From Clostridia bacterium (GTDB taxonomy: Bacteria; Bacillota; Clostridia; UMGS1810), in assembly GCA_017397885.1 (NCBI GenBank), contig JAFQHQ010000187.1, forward strand, positions 1 to 50,993: DNA of 50,993 nt, read 5' to 3'. The translations under genes and the position numbers were made by a program. Shown one piece after another: positions 15,967 to 24,919 of this stretch (its first letter is position 1; each line of letters begins with the position of its first letter). The notes beneath the pieces are model-generated. The model ran no database searches. It saw only the letters and a list, made by a program, of their open reading frames with translations, and was not told where the DNA came from.

Positions 15967-16083
15967 TTAGCGGATAAATTTTAATACAACAAGAATTATT
16001 ATTCCTGCAACAAAGAGCTTAAACAAAAATGTCATACGGTAAATATGCGGGATTTTTCTTGGATTTTTCATTCTTTTTTTCAT
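15967..16083 (-). CDS. 38-residue single-pass membrane peptide
   Basis: An ATG at 16083 preceded by GAGGCG opens a 38-codon frame. The product begins MKKRMKNPRKIPHIYRM and continues with a hydrophobic stretch (FLFKLFVAGIIILVVLKF) before the stop. A basic cytosolic head and one transmembrane helix are typical of real small membrane proteins or of type I toxins. A perfect palindrome sits 16 bases upstream. No homolog is recalled. Confidence 0.45.
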   Translation of the reverse strand: MKKRMKNPRKIPHIYRMTFLFKLFVAGIIILVVLKFIR

Positions 16084-16098
16084 AGGTATCGCCTCAGT

Positions 16099-16125
16099 AA
16101 ATTTATATGCTAAACATATAAATTT
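16099..16125 (-). promoter_or_regulatory. Palindrome upstream of the 38-residue ORF
   Basis: AAATTTATATG (16099-16109), CTAAA, CATATAAATTT (16115-16125): a perfect 11-base inverted repeat without a T-run, so an operator is more likely than a terminator. The rest of 16126-16245 is AT-rich, and I see no gene in it. Confidence 0.45.
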
Positions 16126-16245
16126 ATGTCTGTTTTTTTAAAATATGCAGACTTTTTATATTAAATTAAATTCATATAATTCACAGGATATGGAAGTTTA
16201 TGTTTTTTGATTTTGACGATAATAATTATCGGTGATTAAATTAAG

Positions 16246-17550
16246 ATGAAATCGAAAAATATTCCGATAAAAAGAAACATCATTAAAATATCCGCACTTT
16301 GCATTGCAGCAATTATTTTAACTTTGGCTTCAGTCATTGCCTGTAATTTGATAAATGCATTCAGACTAAAAAATGCCTTTGTAAAAACATTCAATGCATT
16401 AAATGAAAGTTTTTCGGTGACGGCAACAGACCTTCCGATACCCGATGTAAAAAAAAGCGAACCGTTCACTGTCAGTGCAAAAACAAAACTGTCTTCTCAA
16501 AGCACAGCAAGTATTTCCGCTTCATACAAACCAATCTTAAAGCGGGTTTCTGCCATGGCAATTTTCAGAAGTCCGAAAGGAGACATAGCCGATTTGTACG
16601 CTTATTGCACTTCAAAGCGTGCAGGAATTTCTCTTTCGGGCAATTCAACAGTTTTCTATACCTTACCTGCACAGACTTTTAAAAGTGTTGCAGGTTCTGT
16701 GGCAAGCTCTGTTTTTTCAGATTACGATGAGCATTTAACCGTTGATAAAATAAGAGAAATTTTGTCTAAACTTACAAAAAAGAAAAAAGTTTCAATAAAT
16801 AAGGCGGTTATTACAGATGAACTGTTAAAACTCTATTCAGCCATTGAATGGGACAAAAATACAAATCTTAATCTTTTTAAAAAAGATCCAACCTATACTT
16901 TTAAGATTAAATCTCATGATATTGGCATGTTTTTAAACAACATATCTGCCGTAAACATAACCGGTTATGATTATATTGATAATATAATAAGAGAAAACAT
17001 AAAAAAGGTTACTGCCGACTCGGCAAAGGGATATTATACGTTTAACGTAGATATAAAAAATTCAAAAGTGACACGGATAGATTGTACAACACCGAAAATG
17101 TCAGACAGTATCTATAAACTGGACATATCTCTTCATGATGGATATGAAAAAATAAAAATTGCTTTGAGCAACAAAACAAAAAATTCCGTGGTTTTTGAAG
17201 TTGAAATAACAAAAAACGGGAATGTATTGTCAATTTCCTTCAAAGGTTCAAATAATAAACAAGTTAATTTTAGTTTCGAAAGCGGCACAAAGCCAAAAAT
17301 CACTGCAGGAATTAGTGTATCTTCAAACCAAAAGATTGAGTTTGAGAGTTTTTTCGCAAATTCGGATTATATTCTTAATTTAAAAGTAAAAAATAAGAAC
17401 GATAACAAAGCGCTTTCGCTGAAGCTTTCAAAGAATTATAATGAATTTTGTGATGTGGAAAAATCTTGCAGTATTGAGGATGCGGGAATAGCGGATTTTT
17501 TATCATTTAACATGAATTTAAAAAATCTCAAAAAATCAGTTGGTTTGTAA
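16246..17550 (+). CDS. Signal-anchored surface protein, unknown function
   Basis: The 434-residue product has a basic head, one hydrophobic helix (ISALCIAAIILTLASVIACNLI, residues ~15-36) and a long extracytoplasmic part made mostly of predicted beta strands with alternating charged and hydrophobic residues. Examples are KGYYTFNVDIKNSKVTRID and KIKIALSNKTKNSVVFEVE. There is no lipobox and no catalytic motif. The strand pattern resembles outer-surface beta-sandwich or lipoprotein-like sensor domains. It stands alone with no clear promoter or ribosome site. No family recognised. Confidence 0.6.
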   Translation: MKSKNIPIKRNIIKISALCIAAIILTLASVIACNLINAFRLKNAFVKTFNALNESFSVTATDLPIPDVKKSEPFTVSAKTKLSSQSTASISASYKPILKRVSAMAIFRSPKGDIADLYAYCTSKRAGISLSGNSTVFYTLPAQTFKSVAGSVASSVFSDYDEHLTVDKIREILSKLTKKKKVSINKAVITDELLKLYSAIEWDKNTNLNLFKKDPTYTFKIKSHDIGMFLNNISAVNITGYDYIDNIIRENIKKVTADSAKGYYTFNVDIKNSKVTRIDCTTPKMSDSIYKLDISLHDGYEKIKIALSNKTKNSVVFEVEITKNGNVLSISFKGSNNKQVNFSFESGTKPKITAGISVSSNQKIEFESFFANSDYILNLKVKNKNDNKALSLKLSKNYNEFCDVEKSCSIEDAGIADFLSFNMNLKNLKKSVGL

Positions 17551-17664
17551 AAATGTATTCTAATGTTTGTATTGAGCATTTTTGAAATAGAAAGAAATTT
17601 TTTTGGTTGGATAATCGGCTAAAAACAATACCCTGCACTTCATATTAATTCGTTAAATATGCCG

Positions 17665-17693
17665 TTGACAAGAATGAGAGTTTTTAGTAAAAT
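17665..17693 (+). promoter_or_regulatory. Promoter of the first MATE gene
   Basis: TTGACA (17665-17670), 17 bases, TAAAAT (17688-17693), 48 bases before the start. Confidence 0.7.
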
Positions 17694-17741
17694 TATTATG
17701 ATATATCTTACAGCTAAAAATTTTTATCGTGGAGAAAAATA

Positions 17742-19103
17742 ATGAATAACAACGAAAGATCAAAAATGCTTGGTACCATGAAAATGTCAAAATTGGTTCC
17801 GAAAGTATCTGTTCCCATTATGATAAGTCTGCTTGTTCAGGCACTGTATAATATTGTTGACAGTATTTTTGTTGCGAAATACAGTCCAAAGGCTTTGACG
17901 GCAGTATCTCTTGCATTTCCTATTCAAATGCTTATGATTGCATTTTCAACAGGCTTTGGAACCGGTATAAACAGTGTTGTTTCAAGAAAACTCGGGGAAA
18001 AAGAAATGTCCGAAGCAAAAAAATGCGCCGGAAACGGTGTGTTTCTTGAATTTTGCGGCTTTTTCATGTTTTTTGTATTTGGTTTGTTCTTTGCAAAAAG
18101 CACATTCAATCTCTTGACCGATGATTCAACTCTTCGTGAGCTTGGCGGTTCATATCTTAGTATTGTATGTACATGCAGTTTGGGACTGTTTATGTCCATT
18201 GCATTTGAAAGACTTATGCAGTGTACCGGAAATACAGTTCTTTCAATGACGACTCAGCTTTTCGGTGCAATAACAAACATCATTCTTGATCCCATTATGA
18301 TTTTTGGCTATTTCGGATGTCCGGCAATGGGAATTGAGGGTGCGGCATATGCAACGGTTATCGGTCAGTGTGCAGGTATGATTCTCGGATTTTTCCTGAA
18401 CCAAATTAAAAATAAAGAGCTTCGTCTGTCTTTTAGTGATATCAAACCCAAGCTTGAAAGAATAAAGAATATTCTTACTGTTGGTATTCCGAGCACAATA
18501 ATGCAGTCAATCTCAACCGTTATGAATTTGACGTTTAACATGATTTTGCTTTCATACGGTGAAGTTGCAGTAAGTGTTCTTGGCATTTATTTTAAATTGC
18601 AGTCATTTGTTTTCATGCCGGTGTTCGGACTCAGCAATGGGCTTGTTCCCATTGTTGGTTATAACTACGGTGCCAAAAACAGAGAAAGAGTATATTCGGC
18701 AATTAAAACAGCTCTTATATGGGCAATTACAATCATGTTTCTCGGTACAATTGTGTTTATGATTTTTCCGGAAAACCTTCTCGCACTTTTCGAATCGGAG
18801 GGGAGTGGTGAAATCACAGCAATCGGAACACCTGCTCTCAGAACCATATGTGTTCATTTTGTCCTTGCGGCGGTCGGTATTACACTAAGCACTGTTTTTC
18901 AGGCAATCGGGAAAGGTGTCTACAGCATGATAATGAGTTTCTGTCGACAGCTTTTTGTGCTCATTCCTGCGGCGTTTGTTCTGTCTGAACTTGGCGGTCT
19001 TTCTGCTGTGTGGTGGAGCTTTTTGATAGCAGAAGCCGTATCTCTTGTTATCTGTCTTGTTATGTACAGAAGAGTCGACCGAAGAATTTTTAAATGGATG
19101 TAA
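17742..19103 (+). CDS. MATE-family multidrug efflux transporter
   Basis: The 453-residue protein has twelve predicted helices and the duplicated MATE pattern: VPIMISLLVQALYNIVDSIFV at the start, AFSTGFGTGINSVVSRKLGE, and in the second half FGLSNGLVPIVGYNYGAKN. The family exports cationic drugs or metabolites in exchange for Na or H ions. It has its own promoter and terminator. It is one of three MATE genes in the window; the other two are on the minus strand. Confidence 0.93.
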   Translation: MNNNERSKMLGTMKMSKLVPKVSVPIMISLLVQALYNIVDSIFVAKYSPKALTAVSLAFPIQMLMIAFSTGFGTGINSVVSRKLGEKEMSEAKKCAGNGVFLEFCGFFMFFVFGLFFAKSTFNLLTDDSTLRELGGSYLSIVCTCSLGLFMSIAFERLMQCTGNTVLSMTTQLFGAITNIILDPIMIFGYFGCPAMGIEGAAYATVIGQCAGMILGFFLNQIKNKELRLSFSDIKPKLERIKNILTVGIPSTIMQSISTVMNLTFNMILLSYGEVAVSVLGIYFKLQSFVFMPVFGLSNGLVPIVGYNYGAKNRERVYSAIKTALIWAITIMFLGTIVFMIFPENLLALFESEGSGEITAIGTPALRTICVHFVLAAVGITLSTVFQAIGKGVYSMIMSFCRQLFVLIPAAFVLSELGGLSAVWWSFLIAEAVSLVICLVMYRRVDRRIFKWM

Positions 19104-19153
19104 TAAAAGGATTTATAATCATAATTGAATATGAAACAAACTAAATCATGGTT

Positions 19154-19187
19154 CGCACAACCGCAATTTGCAGTTGTGCGGATTTTT
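19154..19187 (+). terminator. Terminator after the MATE gene
   Basis: CGCACAACCGCAA (19154-19166) pairs with TTGCAGTTGTGCG (19168-19180), with one G-T wobble, followed by GATTTTTT. Confidence 0.85.
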
Positions 19188-19261
19188 TATTAAAAAACAG
19201 TTGAAATCTGATATCATATATGGTAAAATATATTTATATTACATTTGAAAGGAAGATTCAC

Positions 19262-20638
19262 ATGAAACTTTGGGGCGGAAGATTTTCGAAAAATACCGAT
19301 TCCGAGGTAAATGATTTTAACTCGTCAATTAGATTTGACATGAGAATGTACCGTCAGGATATAATGGGAAGCATAGCCCATGCAACAATGCTCGGCAAAT
19401 GCAACATCATTCCAAAAGCAGACAGCGATCTTATTGTCAAAACCCTAAAAGAAATCCTTGAAGACATAGAAAACGGAAAAATAGAATTTATGGTAGATGC
19501 CGAAGACATCCACATGAATATCGAAACAATTCTTACAAGTCGCATTGGTGATGCAGGCAAAAGGTTGCACACCGGCAGAAGCCGTAACGATCAGGTTGCT
19601 CTTGATATCAGAATGTACATAAAAGACGAAATATCTGAAATCATAGCGATGCTTGTTTCTCTTGAAAAATCACTACTTAACATTGCCAAACAAAATCTTG
19701 GCACCATTATGCCGGGCTACACTCATCTTCAAAAAGCGCAACCGATTACTCTGGCACATCACACCATGGCATATTTTGAAATGTTTAAGCGTGATATCGG
19801 ACGTTTGCAGGATGCATATTCCAGAACAAACGTAATGCCTTTGGGTTCGGGCGCACTTGCCGCAACAACATATCCTCTTGACAGGGAATTTGTTGCAAAA
19901 GAACTTGGCTTTGATTCTGTGACACTCAACTCTCTTGACGGGGTTTCTGACAGGGATTTTGTAATTGAACTTGCGTCGGCGCTTTCTATCATTATCATGC
20001 ATCTAAGCCGCTACTCGGAAGAATTGATTTTGTGGAACACAAACGAATTTCAGTTCATCGAAATGGATGACAGCTGTTCTACCGGAAGTTCAATTATGCC
20101 TCAGAAAAAGAATCCCGACGTTGCCGAACTCATTCGCGGAAAAACCGGTAGGGTATATGGCGATTTAATGAGCATTCTGACAACAATGAAAGGCATTCCG
20201 CTTGCCTACAACAAAGATATGCAAGAAGACAAAGAATGTATTTTCGATGCAATTGACACAATAAAGCTGTGTATTCCCGTGTTTGAAAAAATGATTGTAA
20301 CAATGAAGGTTAATCCTGAAAGAATGTATAGCGGTGCCGGAGGCGGATTCACAAATGCCACAGATGCTGCGGACTATCTTGTTAAAAAGGGTATGCCATT
20401 CAGACAGGCTCACGAAGTCATCGGCAAAATGGTTGCTTACGCTCTTGACAATGGCAAAGCTCTCAGTGAGTTTACAATCGAGGAGTTTAAAAGTTGCTCC
20501 GATATTATTGAAGACGATATTTATGAAGCAATTTCACTCGAAACATGTGTAAACGAAAGAAATATAATCGGCGGTCCTGCCGCGCAGGCGGTTCAGAAGG
20601 CAATTGATGCAGGATATGTTTTTATTGAAAATATATAA
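19262..20638 (+). CDS. argH: Argininosuccinate lyase
   Basis: The ATG at 19262 (protein [10 protein letters not shown]) has AAAGGAAG upstream; the longer in-frame start at 19220 adds a non-family extension. The 458-residue fumarase/aspartase-superfamily enzyme carries [12 protein letters not shown]-type substrate residues (read as [16 protein letters not shown]) and the signature [12 protein letters not shown] with the catalytic Ser near residue 280. It splits argininosuccinate into arginine and fumarate, the last step of arginine synthesis. No argG is adjacent in the window. Two small genes follow closely. Confidence 0.96.
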   Translation: MKLWGGRFSKNTDSEVNDFNSSIRFDMRMYRQDIMGSIAHATMLGKCNIIPKADSDLIVKTLKEILEDIENGKIEFMVDAEDIHMNIETILTSRIGDAGKRLHTGRSRNDQVALDIRMYIKDEISEIIAMLVSLEKSLLNIAKQNLGTIMPGYTHLQKAQPITLAHHTMAYFEMFKRDIGRLQDAYSRTNVMPLGSGALAATTYPLDREFVAKELGFDSVTLNSLDGVSDRDFVIELASALSIIIMHLSRYSEELILWNTNEFQFIEMDDSCSTGSSIMPQKKNPDVAELIRGKTGRVYGDLMSILTTMKGIPLAYNKDMQEDKECIFDAIDTIKLCIPVFEKMIVTMKVNPERMYSGAGGGFTNATDAADYLVKKGMPFRQAHEVIGKMVAYALDNGKALSEFTIEEFKSCSDIIEDDIYEAISLETCVNERNIIGGPAAQAVQKAIDAGYVFIENI

Positions 20639-20651
20639 GGAGATGTAAAAT

Positions 20652-20894
20652 ATGAATACCGGAAGTCAAAAAGCAAAAGACAAGTATCTCAAAGAAAAAG
20701 TTGACACCTTTGTTCTTCGTGTGCCAAAGGGAGAAAAAGTGTTGATTCAGGAAAAAGCAGCTTCTATCGGCAAATCTCTCAATTCATACATAGTGGATCT
20801 CATCAGAAGTGACATGAATGGGGAATTTATTCGAAAAGAAGAAAAGCAAGTTTCTGAACCTCGCAGAAGTTCATTACCGTCATTTCTTGACTAA
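20652..20894 (+). CDS. Ribbon-helix-helix (Arc/MetJ-type) DNA-binding protein
   Basis: The 80-residue protein contains VDTFVLRVPKGEKVLIQEKA (the strand and first helix) and IGKSLNSYIVDLIRSDM (the second helix), the Arc-like ribbon-helix-helix pattern. AAGGAG lies before the ATG, 13 bases after argH. Such proteins are antitoxins or repressors; no toxin gene is beside it, so a repressor role is more likely. Confidence 0.75.
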   Translation: MNTGSQKAKDKYLKEKVDTFVLRVPKGEKVLIQEKAASIGKSLNSYIVDLIRSDMNGEFIRKEEKQVSEPRRSSLPSFLD

Positions 20895-20914
20895 TTTTGA
20901 AAGGTTGTGTTTTT

Positions 20915-21349
20915 ATGAAAAGTAAAACTTCTTCAATTTGTAAAGTAGTATCGGGCGCCGCTCTTGTTGTGACGATTATCATGTGTATAATTTCAGATAC
21001 ATTTACCGAACAGCTTTGGATCGCAATTTTCGGACTTCTTATTGCTCTTGTATTTATGTCCCTTGCAATAATAATAGATAAAATCATCCAGACAACAAAA
21101 GAACAAAAGAGAATATACGACAGCATAGATGCTCTCAGCGAAAAAATTAATATAATGCTTGGTCTCGATAAAACTACCGTAGCAATAGAGAATCTCAAAG
21201 CTGAAACTCCGTTTATATATGCTGATGCAAATAATCCCGCCATTACAAAAGAAGAGGACTTAACCTGGGTTTGCCCTGATTGCGGTAATCTTGAGCTTAC
21301 CGTTAACACAGTATGCACAAAATGCGGATATGACAGAAATCAGCACTAA
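20915..21349 (+). CDS. Two-helix membrane protein with C-terminal zinc ribbon
   Basis: The ATG at 20915 is preferred to the in-frame TTG at 20897. The 144-residue protein has two hydrophobic helices (residues ~10-25 and ~31-52) and a short coiled stretch (TTKEQKRIYDSIDALSEKI). It ends in a rubredoxin-like zinc ribbon, WVCPDCG...VCTKCGYD. The membrane hairpin would hold the ribbon in the cytosol. Function unknown. It is the last gene of the argH cluster and is followed by a strong terminator. Confidence 0.65.
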   Translation: MKSKTSSICKVVSGAALVVTIIMCIISDTFTEQLWIAIFGLLIALVFMSLAIIIDKIIQTTKEQKRIYDSIDALSEKINIMLGLDKTTVAIENLKAETPFIYADANNPAITKEEDLTWVCPDCGNLELTVNTVCTKCGYDRNQH

Positions 21350-21355
21350 TCCATC

Positions 21356-21391
21356 AGAGCCTTCAAAGATTTTTCTTTGAGGGCTCTTTTT
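21356..21391 (+). terminator. Terminator after the argH cluster
   Basis: AGAGCC-T-TCAAAGA (21356-21369), loop TTTT, TCTTTGA-G-GGCTCT (21374-21387), then TTTTTAA. Confidence 0.92.
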
Positions 21392-21420
21392 AACAATTTA
21401 ATGAAATTTCGATAAAAGTC

Positions 21421-21449
21421 TTGGCTTTTTTGTCGATATATGTTATAAT
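21421..21449 (+). promoter_or_regulatory. Promoter of the E2-like gene
   Basis: TTGGCT (21421-21426), 17 bases, TATAAT (21444-21449), 37 bases before the start codon. Confidence 0.7.
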
Positions 21450-21486
21450 ACTGTAAATATACTAAAGAAATTATGGAGATTAGTTT

Positions 21487-22329
21487 ATGAAAGAAGGCAG
21501 AAAATTAAAGAATGTAGATCCAATAAATTCAGTGGGCCCCTACATCATGCCGACAAGGGCGGGGGCATCTAACTATTTTACCGCAACTCTGGATATCGAA
21601 AAAACAGAAGAATACATAAAGAAAAAACGTTCAGAAGGTATGAAGGGGCTTGGTATGATGCATGTTGTTCTTGCGGGTTATGTTCGTGCAATTGCAACAC
21701 ATCCGGGTGCAAACCGATTCATCAGAGGTCAAAAGCTTTATGCACGCAACGGAATTGATATGTGCATAACAATAAAAAAATCTATGAAGCTCAATGCTCC
21801 CGAGTCGTGTCTCAAAATACCTGCTCACTCGGATGATACAATTAATGAGGTGTATCACAGTGTTAATGAAACCGTATGTGCAAACAAAGGTGAAAACACT
21901 GCCAGCGATACCGATTCTGCGGCAAAAATCCTGAAATTCATTCCGGGAATATTGCTCAAGTTTACAGTGTGGCTTCTAAAATTGCTGGACTATTTTAATC
22001 TTGTTCCGGGTTTCTTGATTAAGCTCAGTCCCTTCCATGGGTCTATGTATATTACAAACCTTGGTTCACTTGGGATTAATCCTGTTTTTCATCATTTGTA
22101 TGATTTTGGCAATTTGCCGCTTTTTTGTGCTATAGGCGGAAAACGAACAGAATACAGATTGGATGAAAACGGAAATACAGTTAAAAAGAGACTGCTTGAT
22201 ATGACGGTGGTTTGCGACGAAAGAATATGCGACGGTCACTATTATGCATCTGCTTTTAAAATGTGGAAGAAAAACATCGAAAATCCCGAATTACTCGATG
22301 CACCTCCCAAGAGAATTGTTATAGATTGA
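21487..22329 (+). CDS. Stand-alone 2-oxoacid dehydrogenase E2-like acyltransferase, catalytic His replaced
   Basis: The 280-residue protein matches the chloramphenicol-acetyltransferase-like catalytic domain of dihydrolipoyl acyltransferases, without lipoyl or E1/E3-binding domains. Near the end, where the family has Asp-His-Arg-x-x-Asp-Gly, the sequence reads VCDERICDGHYYA: Glu245 stands in place of the catalytic His, and Asp249 is kept. Residues ~148-180 form a hydrophobic insertion (ILKFIPGILLKFTVWLLKLL), suggesting membrane or lipid contact. It may use another base, or be a non-catalytic binding protein. It precedes the DUF3048 lipoprotein by 39 bases. Confidence 0.8.
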   Translation: MKEGRKLKNVDPINSVGPYIMPTRAGASNYFTATLDIEKTEEYIKKKRSEGMKGLGMMHVVLAGYVRAIATHPGANRFIRGQKLYARNGIDMCITIKKSMKLNAPESCLKIPAHSDDTINEVYHSVNETVCANKGENTASDTDSAAKILKFIPGILLKFTVWLLKLLDYFNLVPGFLIKLSPFHGSMYITNLGSLGINPVFHHLYDFGNLPLFCAIGGKRTEYRLDENGNTVKKRLLDMTVVCDERICDGHYYASAFKMWKKNIENPELLDAPPKRIVID

Positions 22330-22368
22330 TTTCATCCGATATATTTGCATTTGTAAAGGAGTGTTAAA

Positions 22369-23427
22369 ATGAAAAGATTATTATTACTTATTGTTCTTAT
22401 TGTGACAGTTATAACAACATCTTGTTCTCAGTTAAAAGAAGATGTATTTCAAGAGCCGGAAGCGGAATCTGCTGCACGGGTTGAAAATTCAGATGAGACC
22501 GATTTGCAGGAAGAAGAACCCCCTGTTGCAGATGCAAGTGAATTTTATGAAATGATGCAATCCGATAACCGTCCGGTTGCAGTAATGATTGATAATGATG
22601 TTAAAGAATCCAGACCTCAAATGGGGCTGGAAAGTGCCTATATGGTGTATGAGATTATTGTTGAAGGCGGAAAATCGAGAATGATGGCACTTTTTAAAAA
22701 CCATGATCTCGAAAAGGTTGGTCCCATAAGATCATCAAGACATTATTTCCTTGACTATGCACTTGAACATGATGCCATATACTGTCATGCAGGGTGGAGT
22801 CCAAAAGCTCAATCCGATATATCAACACTCGGAGTAAACAATATCAACGGTTTGCTTGGTGGTGATGAAAGTGTTTTCTGGCGCGATTCAACCTATGATA
22901 ATACATGGCATAACATGTATTCGGGGGTTGATCAGCTCTATGAAAAAGCGACCGAGCAAAAGGGATACCGAGGTACAACAGAGGTTGAACACACTGCATA
23001 TTATGAAGAAGATACCGAGCTTGAAGACGGTGAAAATGTTTCGGAAATAGATTTACCTTATTCGAATTGGTACCGTGTATCATACGAATATGACAGTGAA
23101 GAAAAGGTATATAAAAGATATGTTGACGGCGAAGAGCACATGTCTCAAACAGGAAACATTCTCACTGCCAAAAACATTATTATCTATAAGGTTCAGAATT
23201 TTAATCTTAAAGATAATGATAACGTAGGCAGACAAGATCTCAAAAACATAGGTTCCGGCACGGGTTATTACATAACAAACGGAAAAATGATTGAGATTGA
23301 ATGGACAAAGTCATCACGTACCGGCAAAACGGTATATACAACAGAAGACGGCGAAGAGCTTGTTCTAAATCCGGGAAATACATTTGTGCAGATAGTTCCC
23401 GCAACATCAAACATCACACTATCATAA
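22369..23427 (+). CDS. DUF3048 (YerB-type) lipoprotein
   Basis: The 352-residue protein begins with a lipoprotein signal (LLLLIVLIVTVITTSCS; lipobox TTSC) and an acidic linker. The DUF3048 domain then starts near residue 65 with RPVAVMIDNDVKESRPQMGL. Family features include YEIIVEGGKSRMMALF, KVGPIRSSRHYFLD and, later, ETKxVYTTEDGE-like strands (TGKTVYTTEDGEELVLNPG). Bacillus YerB is of unknown function and is linked to the cell surface. AAAGGAG precedes the ATG. It ends at a terminator. Confidence 0.88.
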   Translation: MKRLLLLIVLIVTVITTSCSQLKEDVFQEPEAESAARVENSDETDLQEEEPPVADASEFYEMMQSDNRPVAVMIDNDVKESRPQMGLESAYMVYEIIVEGGKSRMMALFKNHDLEKVGPIRSSRHYFLDYALEHDAIYCHAGWSPKAQSDISTLGVNNINGLLGGDESVFWRDSTYDNTWHNMYSGVDQLYEKATEQKGYRGTTEVEHTAYYEEDTELEDGENVSEIDLPYSNWYRVSYEYDSEEKVYKRYVDGEEHMSQTGNILTAKNIIIYKVQNFNLKDNDNVGRQDLKNIGSGTGYYITNGKMIEIEWTKSSRTGKTVYTTEDGEELVLNPGNTFVQIVPATSNITLS

Positions 23428-23436
23428 ATAACTTGC

Positions 23437-23470
23437 AAAGCGTATCGAAGTTTCTCGGTACGCTTTTTGT
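23437..23470 (+). terminator. Terminator after the DUF3048 gene
   Basis: AAAGCGTA (23437-23444) with TACGCTTT (23459-23466), inner TCGA/CTCGG partial pairing, then TTGTTTT. Confidence 0.85.
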
Positions 23471-23550
23471 TTTAACAACAATGGGGCAAAATGAATATTA
23501 TAATAGTGGGCACAAAACTTTTGGTTTGTGTCTTGCCAGGAGGTGACTTT

Positions 23551-23736
23551 ATGAAAAAAATTCCTTTTATGCCTGAAAATCCCCATCTTGCATTCGCATA
23601 TGTGCCTTTTCAGGAGTTTAAAAATTTATATTCAACCGACAAAGCCCTGTGGAGAGGAACAATATTCAAAGAATTGGATATTCCGTTTGAAACCTATAAG
23701 GATAATCCGATTATGAATCCATTTATAAAGCTTTAA
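23551..23736 (+). CDS. cotJA: Spore coat associated protein CotJA
   Basis: The ATG at 23551 follows AGGAGGTGA. The 61-residue protein (PHLAFAYVPFQEFKNLYSTD, then ALWRGTIFKELDIPFE) matches CotJA, the first protein of the cotJ operon. It is deposited in the inner spore coat of Bacillus together with CotJC. Its presence indicates a sporulating lineage, or one that was until recently. It is followed by cotJB after 20 bases. Confidence 0.92.
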   Translation: MKKIPFMPENPHLAFAYVPFQEFKNLYSTDKALWRGTIFKELDIPFETYKDNPIMNPFIKL

Positions 23737-23756
23737 ATAAAACGGAGGTTATGTAT

Positions 23757-24137
23757 ATGTTTTATCCAAAGGCAGATTGTTGCCCTTTTAATACCGATGA
23801 ACCCACATGCACTCCGATTGAGGAGAGCGTAAGCGTAAATGCACAACCAATGGCACGAAAAGAAAACATGGAATCTTCGCCTGATGTGAATTCACAAAAA
23901 GAACTTCTTGAAAAAATTCAGGAAATCGGATTTGCTGTTGTTGACCTCAATCTGTTTTTAGACACTCATCCCGATTGCACACAGGCTCTTGAACTTTATA
24001 CTAAGCTTTCATCAACACTCAAAAGTCTCAAAGCGGATTACGTTGCAAAATACGGTCCGCTTTGTGCAACCGACAGTGATAAAAACTCGCCCTTTGCATG
24101 GGTAGACGACGGTCATAAATGGCCCTGGGACATTTGA
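23757..24137 (+). CDS. cotJB: Spore coat protein CotJB
   Basis: GGAGG (23744-23748) is 8 bases from the ATG at 23757 but only 2 from the ATG at 23751, so the later start is preferred. Residues ~45-126 are the CotJB domain: KELLEKIQEIGFAVVDLNLF, LDTHPDCTQAL, YVAKYGPLC and the tryptophan-rich end WVDDGHKWPWDI. The first 45 residues are a Cys- and Pro-containing extension (CCPFNTDEPTC) beyond the ~87-residue Bacillus protein. Confidence 0.92.
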   Translation: MFYPKADCCPFNTDEPTCTPIEESVSVNAQPMARKENMESSPDVNSQKELLEKIQEIGFAVVDLNLFLDTHPDCTQALELYTKLSSTLKSLKADYVAKYGPLCATDSDKNSPFAWVDDGHKWPWDI

Positions 24138-24150
24138 GGAGGTGTAGCAT

Positions 24151-24735
24151 ATGTGGGATTATGAAAGAAAATTAATGTATCCGGTAAAGATTAAAAATCC
24201 GAATCCGGCACTTGCTAAAATGGTTATTGCGCAGTATGGTGGTCCGGATGGCGAGCTGGGTGCATCGCTCCGTTATCTCAGTCAGAGATTTACCATGCCG
24301 GATTCTGTAACTAAGGGACTTCTAACGGATATCGGCACGGAAGAACTTGCGCATCTCGAGATGGTTGGTGCTCTTGTAAATCAGCTTACACGCGGAACAA
24401 ACGCAAAATGTGTTAAAGAAAGTGGCTTTGCCGATTACTTTATCAACCATTCAACAGGCGTATACCCTGCAAACTCCAACGGTTCACCTTTCAATGCTAT
24501 GGCAATTGCCGTGTCAGGTGATCCGATTACCGATTTAAACGAGGACCTTGCGGCAGAGCAAAAGGCGAGAGCAACCTACGATAACATTCTCCGCCTCAGT
24601 GACGACCCGGATGTGAATGATGTTATAAAATTCCTTCGTGCAAGAGAAATTGCTCATTATCAGAGATTTGGTGAGGCTCTCAGACGAGTAGAAGAAAAAC
24701 TTACGGATAATAATAAATTCTATATGAATAAATAA
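24151..24735 (+). CDS. cotJC: CotJC, manganese-catalase-like coat protein
   Basis: The 194-residue protein matches CotJC and Mn-catalase: a ferritin-like four-helix bundle with metal ligands in YGGPDGELGASLRYLSQRF, TDIGTEELAHLEMVG (EExxH), DLAAEQKARATYDNIL and REIAHYQRFGEAL (EIxHxxxFGE). It probably breaks down hydrogen peroxide at the spore coat. AGGAGG precedes the start. It is the last gene of the cotJABC operon, followed at once by the inverted-repeat element at 24742. Confidence 0.95.
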   Translation: MWDYERKLMYPVKIKNPNPALAKMVIAQYGGPDGELGASLRYLSQRFTMPDSVTKGLLTDIGTEELAHLEMVGALVNQLTRGTNAKCVKESGFADYFINHSTGVYPANSNGSPFNAMAIAVSGDPITDLNEDLAAEQKARATYDNILRLSDDPDVNDVIKFLRAREIAHYQRFGEALRRVEEKLTDNNKFYMNK

Positions 24736-24741
24736 GATTGC

Positions 24742-24917
24742 AAAAAGATACCACCCGTTCCGATGGCAATGTCGTCAACTTAACGCGCAATATCTCTCTT
24801 TTGTCATGTTGAGCGAAGCTGTAGGCGAAGTCGAAACATCTAAAAATGAGATCCTTCGACTACGTTGACACTCCGCTCAGGACGACATTGGGTCCGATGG
24901 GAGGGGTGGTATCTTTT
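24742..24917. repeat. MITE/REP-like inverted-repeat element
   Basis: The left arm (from 24742, AAAAAGATACCACCC...) and the right arm (ending 24917, ...GGGTGGTATCTTTT) are inverted copies over about 35 bases, meeting at AATGTCGTC/GACGACATT. The interior holds TGTTGAGCGAAG and GATCCTTCGACTACGTTGA, the widespread intergenic GAGCGAAG...CCTTCG motif. It lies between two converging genes and would act as a bidirectional terminator. Confidence 0.75.
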
Positions 24918-24919
24918 CT

